A stretch of DNA of 38,670 bases from Hydrogenophaga sp. Root209. GTDB taxonomy: Bacteria > Pseudomonadota > Gammaproteobacteria > Burkholderiales > Burkholderiaceae_C. How positions within the stretch are numbered: the first letter of the stretch is position 1; every line of letters starts with the position of its first letter. The position numbers and the translations under genes were made by a program. The notes under the pieces are model-generated. The model worked only from the letters and a program-made list of their open reading frames with translations, searched no databases and was not told the DNA's origin. Positions 35,159 through 38,670 of the stretch are shown piece after piece. The stretch is from NCBI RefSeq assembly GCF_001428625.1, contig NZ_LMIE01000006.1:1-38670 (forward strand), in the 5' to 3' direction.

Positions 35159-36256
35159 ATGGCACAAGATCCCATCTTCGCACCCATCTTCAAACGTTCG
35201 GCGGCGCTGCCCGAGACGCTGCGGCTGCCGATGGTGGCGGGCACTGCAGACACCATGCTGGAGTTCGCACTGCGCCAGCGCCTGACACCTCAAGGCTTGC
35301 CGGAGCACGCACTGGGTCGCATGGAGTCCTTGGTTCTGCAGCTGGCGCGCGCGCAAAACGGCATGTCCATCGAGTTCGATCTGCTGGCCTTCGACTCGCC
35401 GCAGCTGGTGGTGTTTGCCGCCGACCACGGCATCGCCGACGAAGGCATGTCGTCGATGGGTGCGTCCATGACGGAACAGATGGTCATGCAGCTGTTGCGC
35501 GGTCAGGCGCCCGTGAACGCGCTCGCCGCGCTGCACGGTTTTGATCTCACTGTGGTTGACGCCGGCATGGCCAAGCCGATCTCGCCGCCCAACGACACCA
35601 AGCTGCGCGGCTCCCTGCTGCTGCGCAAGATCGCCTACGGCACGCGCAATGTGTTGCTCGGGCCGGCCATGTCCACCGCGCAGGCGGTGTCAGCGGTGCA
35701 TGCCGGCATGGACGTGGTGCGCCACCTGCCGGGCAACGTGATCGCACTGGGCGATGTGGGCGTGGCCAATGCGGTGAGCGCGGCCTTGCTGCTGTCGCGT
35801 TTGTGTGGCGTGCCGCTGGTGGACGCATTCAGCCGCGACGATACCGAGGCCGGCAACCTGGACGACACACTGCATGTGCAGCGGGTGGAGAAGCTCTCTG
35901 CGGCGGCCGCACGGCACCGCAACGCCATTGGCCCGTTTGAAGCCTTGGCGGCGCTCGGTGGATTCGAGATCGCCATGATGACTGGCGCCATGCTGCAGGC
36001 CGCGAGCGAGCGCCGCGTGGTGCTCGTGGACGGTTACGTGGCCGGGGCCGCGGCCCTGGTGGCGCGTGGCCTGTGTCCGGATGTGGTGGACTACCTGGTG
36101 TTCACCCACCGCGCAGCCGATGCCGGGCACCGCCTGTTGCTCATCCACATGCAGACACAACCGCTGCTCGACATGGGTTTGCGTATCGGTCAGGGCACGG
36201 GTGCCTTGATGGCGTGGCCCATGCTGCTGGCCGCGCAGAGTCTGCTGGAGCGGTAG
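35159..36256 (+). CDS. CobT-like phosphoribosyltransferase with altered active site
   Basis: A 365-residue protein of the CobT family (nicotinate-nucleotide:dimethylbenzimidazole phosphoribosyltransferase), which attaches the lower-ligand base in cobalamin synthesis. Family landmarks are VVFAADHGIADEGMSSMG near 85-101, ALGGFEIAMMTGAMLQAA, VLVDGYVAGAAALVARGLCP and the closing THRAADAGHRLLL. However the catalytic loop LGEGTGA of CobT reads IGQGTGA here (Gln345 for the catalytic Glu), and the GEMGIGNTT loop reads GDVGVANAV around 198-206. So the usual reaction may be lost or changed. ATG 35159 has GGAG 7 nt upstream and follows ilvA by 17 bases; no other cobalamin gene is in the window. Confidence 0.85.
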   Translation: MAQDPIFAPIFKRSAALPETLRLPMVAGTADTMLEFALRQRLTPQGLPEHALGRMESLVLQLARAQNGMSIEFDLLAFDSPQLVVFAADHGIADEGMSSMGASMTEQMVMQLLRGQAPVNALAALHGFDLTVVDAGMAKPISPPNDTKLRGSLLLRKIAYGTRNVLLGPAMSTAQAVSAVHAGMDVVRHLPGNVIALGDVGVANAVSAALLLSRLCGVPLVDAFSRDDTEAGNLDDTLHVQRVEKLSAAAARHRNAIGPFEALAALGGFEIAMMTGAMLQAASERRVVLVDGYVAGAAALVARGLCPDVVDYLVFTHRAADAGHRLLLIHMQTQPLLDMGLRIGQGTGALMAWPMLLAAQSLLER

Positions 36257-36285
36257 GTCATACGCCGCGCGGCGGCGTGATGACC
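36256..36285. terminator. Convergent hairpin between the CobT-like gene and gspC
   Basis: GGTCATACGCCGC at 36256-36268 pairs with GCGGCGTGATGACC at 36272-36285, with one bulged G and a three-base loop. It sits between convergent stop codons and lacks a T run, so it may be a transcription barrier or mRNA end-protecting hairpin rather than a classical terminator. Confidence 0.5.
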
Positions 36286-36292
36286 CTTGAAA

Positions 36293-36802
36293 TCAGAAGG
36301 GAGCGAGGTTGGTCTCGGGCATGGTCAATTCGACGGTGACCGGCCCGTTGATCGACGCGCCCAACCGCGCACCCCGGCGCGACACGGCTTGCAGGACCAG
36401 TCCGCCTTCCAGCGAGGCCCCCACCCGGTAGGGCCTGGGTGGCTGGCCATTCACGGCGATGAGGGCCGCGCCATCCGGTGCGTTGGCGGCCACCACCCCC
36501 AACAGGCTGTATTCGGTACCCTTGGCGACGGGCGTGCCAGGCAACTGTGCTGCCTCGGGCAATGCTCCCAGCACACGCGCCACGGCGGCCGAGTCCACCG
36601 GGGGGGTCGACGACGCTGCAACACTGAGCGGCGTGACCGGTGAACGCCCTGCGGCGAGCAAGATCCAATAGCCAGCACTGAGGCCAGCGGCCAACCACAA
36701 CAGACCCGCCACCCACGCCGGCGCGCGCCGGCTGGCGCTTTGAAGCGCTGCCGGGCTTTCCATCGGAAATCCGGAATGACCGAACGTGGGGTGCTTGTTC
36801 AT
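36293..36802 (-). CDS. gspC: Type II secretion protein GspC-like, no PDZ domain
   Basis: A 169-residue bitopic inner-membrane protein. A short cytoplasmic start, one membrane helix at about 31-51 (VAGLLWLAAGLSAGYWILLAA), then a periplasmic homology region (EYSLLGVVAANAPDGAALIAVNGQPPRPYRVGASLEGGLVLQAV) like the HR domain of GspC. GspC links the inner-membrane platform to the GspD outer-membrane secretin. The usual C-terminal PDZ or coiled-coil part is absent, as in some betaproteobacterial systems. It is divergent from gspG rather than next to gspD. The ribosome site is weak; Met14 at 36763 is an alternative start. Confidence 0.8.
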   Translation of the reverse strand: MNKHPTFGHSGFPMESPAALQSASRRAPAWVAGLLWLAAGLSAGYWILLAAGRSPVTPLSVAASSTPPVDSAAVARVLGALPEAAQLPGTPVAKGTEYSLLGVVAANAPDGAALIAVNGQPPRPYRVGASLEGGLVLQAVSRRGARLGASINGPVTVELTMPETNLAPF

Positions 36803-36906
36803 ACGACCGGATTATGATCTTTTGGCCCCTGCCGATGAGGCGGGGCAACAAGCCTGCAGATCCACTTTTGCGGCCATGCACAGATGCCAGTTACCTGGAG
36901 TTCGAT

Positions 36907-37377
36907 TTGACAAGCCACAGCCAACACATGTCTCTAGGCGGCTCGCGCCTTCAACCTCGCGCGCGCGCGCTCCAGCGTGGCTTCACCCTGATCGAACTCA
37001 TGGTGGTGCTGGTCATCATTGGCGTGCTGGCCGCGCTGATCGTGCCCAACGTGCTCGACCGCGCCGACGATGCGCGGGTCACCGCCGCCAAGACCGATGT
37101 GAACAACCTGATGCAGGCGCTCAAGCTCTACCGCCTGGACAACCAGCGCTATCCCACAGGCGAACAAGGCCTCAACGCGCTGGTGGTCAAGCCGACCGCC
37201 AGCCCGGTGCCGCCCAACTGGCGCCCGTACCTCGACAAACTGCCTGCCGACCCCTGGAGTCGTCCGTATCAGTACCTCAACCCGGGTCTCAAGGGCGAGG
37301 TGGACGTGCTCTCGCTGGGTGCCGACGGTCAACCCGGCGGTGAGAACCGCGACGCCGATGTCGGCAGCTGGCAGTGA
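36907..37377 (+). CDS. gspG: Type II secretion major pseudopilin GspG
   Basis: A 156-residue pseudopilin, the main subunit of the type II secretion pseudopilus. The prepilin peptidase site is QRGFTLIELMVVLVIIGVLA (cleavage after Gly), followed by the GspG pattern VTAAKTDVNNLMQALKLYRLDNQRYPTGEQGLNALV and PWSRPYQYLNPG, ending with the calcium-site region. I start it at TTG 36907, which has GGAG 6 nt upstream; the ATG at 36928 lacks a ribosome site. It is followed by a repeat array and then gspH. The operon continues to gspI and probably gspJ outside the window. Confidence 0.93.
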   Translation: MTSHSQHMSLGGSRLQPRARALQRGFTLIELMVVLVIIGVLAALIVPNVLDRADDARVTAAKTDVNNLMQALKLYRLDNQRYPTGEQGLNALVVKPTASPVPPNWRPYLDKLPADPWSRPYQYLNPGLKGEVDVLSLGADGQPGGENRDADVGSWQ

Positions 37378-37385
37378 AGGTGGTG

Positions 37386-37620
37386 CCCCCACGCTCCGCC
37401 GCTGCGCGGGTCGCTGCCCCCCAAGGGGGCTGTTTCGCCTTGGGGCGGCCCAGCGGCGAAACCTTGCCCCCACGCTCCGCCGCTGCGCGGGTCGCTGCCC
37501 CCCAAGGGGGCTGTTTCGCCTTGGGGCGGCCCGGCGGCGAAACCTTGCCCCCACGCTCCGCCGGGCTGTTTCGCCTTGGGGCGGCCCGGCGGCGAAACCT
37601 TGCCCCCACGCTCCGCCGCT
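37386..37620. repeat. Array of an 81-bp GC-rich palindromic repeat between gspG and gspH
   Basis: Two full 81-bp units in tandem (37386-37466 and 37467-37547), a shortened 55-bp unit (37548-37602) lacking its middle, and an 18-bp start of another (37603-37620). Each full unit begins CCCCCACGCTCCGCCGCTGC, contains the palindromes CCCCCCAAGGGGG and GTTTCGCC...GGCGAAAC, and ends in CCTTG. Copies are nearly identical, indicating recent duplication or gene-conversion. The same unit recurs after gspI at 38484-38670. Confidence 0.95.
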
Positions 37621-37644
37621 TCGTCCGCGGTCTGAGGCCACCTC

Positions 37645-38109
37645 ATGCAGCGCAACCGCGGCTTCACCCTGATCGAACTCATGGTGGTGGTGGCGCTGGT
37701 GGCGCTGGCCACCGCCGGCGTGACGCTTTCCTTGCGCGACGACGGCTCGACGCGGCTGGAACGGGAGGCGTTGCGCCTGTCGGCGCTCATCGAGTCGGCC
37801 CGCGCGCAATCGCGCACCAGGGGTCTGCCGGTGGTGTGGCGCAGCCTGCCGCAGGGCTTCGAGTTCGTCGGACTGCCTCCCCCGCGCAACGGCGCAGCCG
37901 CCAACCCCGACAGCCTCGACAAGCCGCGCAGCTGGCTCAGCCCTGACACCCGGTCGCAGGTGATCCAGCCCCCGGGGGCGTTGACCTTGGTGCTCGGCCC
38001 CGAGCCCCTCATTGCCGCGCAGCGCGTGATGCTGCTACAAGGTGATCGGCGCTTGACCCTGGCCACCGACGGCCTCTCGCCCTTTGCCGTCGTGCCCGAG
38101 ACGCCATGA
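37645..38109 (+). CDS. gspH: Type II secretion minor pseudopilin GspH
   Basis: A 154-residue minor pseudopilin. The cleavage site and first helix are RNRGFTLIELMVVVALVALA, followed by the GspH-type REALRLSALIESARAQSRTRGLPVVW and a C-terminal beta region ending GDRRLTLATDGLSPFAV. It belongs to the tip complex of the pseudopilus. The ATG lies 24 bases after the repeat array, and the stop overlaps the gspI start by 4 nt. Confidence 0.9.
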   Translation: MQRNRGFTLIELMVVVALVALATAGVTLSLRDDGSTRLEREALRLSALIESARAQSRTRGLPVVWRSLPQGFEFVGLPPPRNGAAANPDSLDKPRSWLSPDTRSQVIQPPGALTLVLGPEPLIAAQRVMLLQGDRRLTLATDGLSPFAVVPETP

Positions 38110-38474
38110 CGGCACAGCGGGGATTCACACTGATCGAAGTGCTGGTGGCGCTCGCCGTGATCGCTATCACCCTGGCCGCCGGACTGCAGGCCACCGGCGC
38201 ACTCACACGGGCAGCAACCCGGCAGAGCGACCAGTGGCTGGCCCAGATCTGCGCTGAAAACGAACTCACCCGGCTGCGCCTGTTGCGCCAGTTGCCGGGC
38301 ACGGGCGACAGCGAGGTGCCGTGCTTGCAAGCTGGTCGGGACATGCTGGTCCGGGTGGCGGTGCTGCCCACGCCCAACCCCAACTTCAGGCGCATCGATG
38401 CTGTCGTGCAGGGTGATGTGGACGGCAACACCGTGAGATTGCTGTCCCTCTCGACCATCCTGGGGCGCTACTGA
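38106..38474 (+). CDS. gspI: Type II secretion minor pseudopilin GspI
   Basis: A 122-residue minor pseudopilin with QRGFTLIEVLVALAVIAITL at the cleavage site and the GspI-type helix AENELTRLRLL. GspI nucleates the tip complex together with GspJ and GspK. It overlaps gspH by 4 nt (ATGA), showing translational coupling. A second repeat array begins 9 bases after the stop, where gspJ would be expected; gspJ must lie beyond the right edge if present. Confidence 0.9.
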   Translation: MTAQRGFTLIEVLVALAVIAITLAAGLQATGALTRAATRQSDQWLAQICAENELTRLRLLRQLPGTGDSEVPCLQAGRDMLVRVAVLPTPNPNFRRIDAVVQGDVDGNTVRLLSLSTILGRY

Positions 38475-38483
38475 CATGGACTG

Positions 38484-38670
38484 CCCCCACGCTCCGCCGC
38501 TGCGCGGGTCGCTGCCCCCCAAGGGGGCTGTTTCGCCTTGGGGCGGCCCGGCGGCGAAACCTTGCCCCCACGCTCCGCCGCTGCCCCCCAAGGGGGCTGT
38601 TTCGCCTTGGGGCGGCCCGGCGGCGAAACCTTGCCCCCACGCTCCGCCGCTGCGCGGGTCGCTGCCCCCC
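38484..38670. repeat. Second array of the 81-bp GC-rich repeat, after gspI
   Basis: One full unit (38484-38564), a 69-bp unit lacking 12 bases near its start (38565-38633), and the first 37 bases of a third, which runs off the right edge. Sequence and phase match the array at 37386-37620, differing by single bases. The unit structure, with two internal palindromes, is that of a REP-like element. Confidence 0.95.

Noticed and set aside
37329-38591. Minus-strand 420-residue frame with repeated GGAWGQGFAAGPPQGETA units.
   Set aside because: The repeats are a translation of the 81-bp DNA repeat; the rest is antisense to gspH and gspI.
37386-38670. The repeat arrays as a possible CRISPR.
   Set aside because: Units are 81 bp and directly adjacent with no unique spacers, and no cas genes are present.
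38476-38670. ATG at 38476 as the start of gspJ.
   Set aside because: The frame runs straight into the repeat array and shows no prepilin cleavage motif; gspJ is more likely beyond the right edge.

Overview
The window looks like a chromosomal segment of a Burkholderiales bacterium, most likely family Comamonadaceae (Hydrogenophaga or Acidovorax type). The signs are the gene content and order (groES-groEL behind a CIRCE element, transaldolase divergent from a HexR-type regulator, Burkholderiales porins, coq7, a biosynthetic threonine deaminase, type II secretion pseudopilins), the GC-rich core genes, and a GC-rich palindromic repeat family around 37386-38670. This placement comes from gene content and style, not from a database search.

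Left part, about 1-13800: an accessory island that looks like a defence island, with lower GC and less biased codon use than the core genes to its right. It opens with the end of an IS3-family insertion sequence (1-101), which has cut off a DUF2075-type protein gene translationally coupled to a MazG-like pyrophosphohydrolase. Next come a DpnII/MboI-type restriction-nuclease-domain protein and, divergent from it, a 1326-residue protein with an N-terminal PD-(D/E)xK-like region, a P-loop STAND-type NTPase and a long helical C-terminus (Avs-like layout). An overlapping pair follows: a 37-kDa nucleoid-associated (NdpA/YejK) protein and a protein with three predicted C-terminal membrane segments. 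The last block, all on the minus strand (13793 down to 9351), is the most interesting. It encodes an ImmA/IrrE-type metalloprotease fused to a macro domain, a P-loop nucleotide kinase fused to an adenylosuccinate-synthetase domain whose usual catalytic Asp is Ser (as I recall for phage PurZ), a DUF7002 protein with weak resemblance to DarT-like ADP-ribosyltransferases, and a standalone paralogue of the fused kinase. I read it as a candidate nucleotide-modification defence or toxin-antitoxin system that I cannot match to a described one.

Middle, 14483-19416: groESL under a CIRCE operator, a strong terminator and two large inverted repeats, transaldolase divergent from a HexR/RpiR regulator, and a small exported protein. 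From 28159 down to 19549 lies a seven-gene minus-strand peptide/opine-type ABC transporter operon with two substrate-binding proteins, two permeases, two ATPases and an M20 amidohydrolase.

Right part, 28260-38670: a DUF3047 lipoprotein, a ComEA-like helix-hairpin-helix protein, two porins, coq7, an OsmC-family protein, a candidate 80-nt sRNA or leader in front of ilvA, ilvA, a CobT-like protein lacking the family's catalytic Glu, and type II secretion genes gspC (minus) divergent from gspG, gspH and gspI (plus). Two arrays of an 81-bp GC-rich palindromic repeat flank gspH-gspI.
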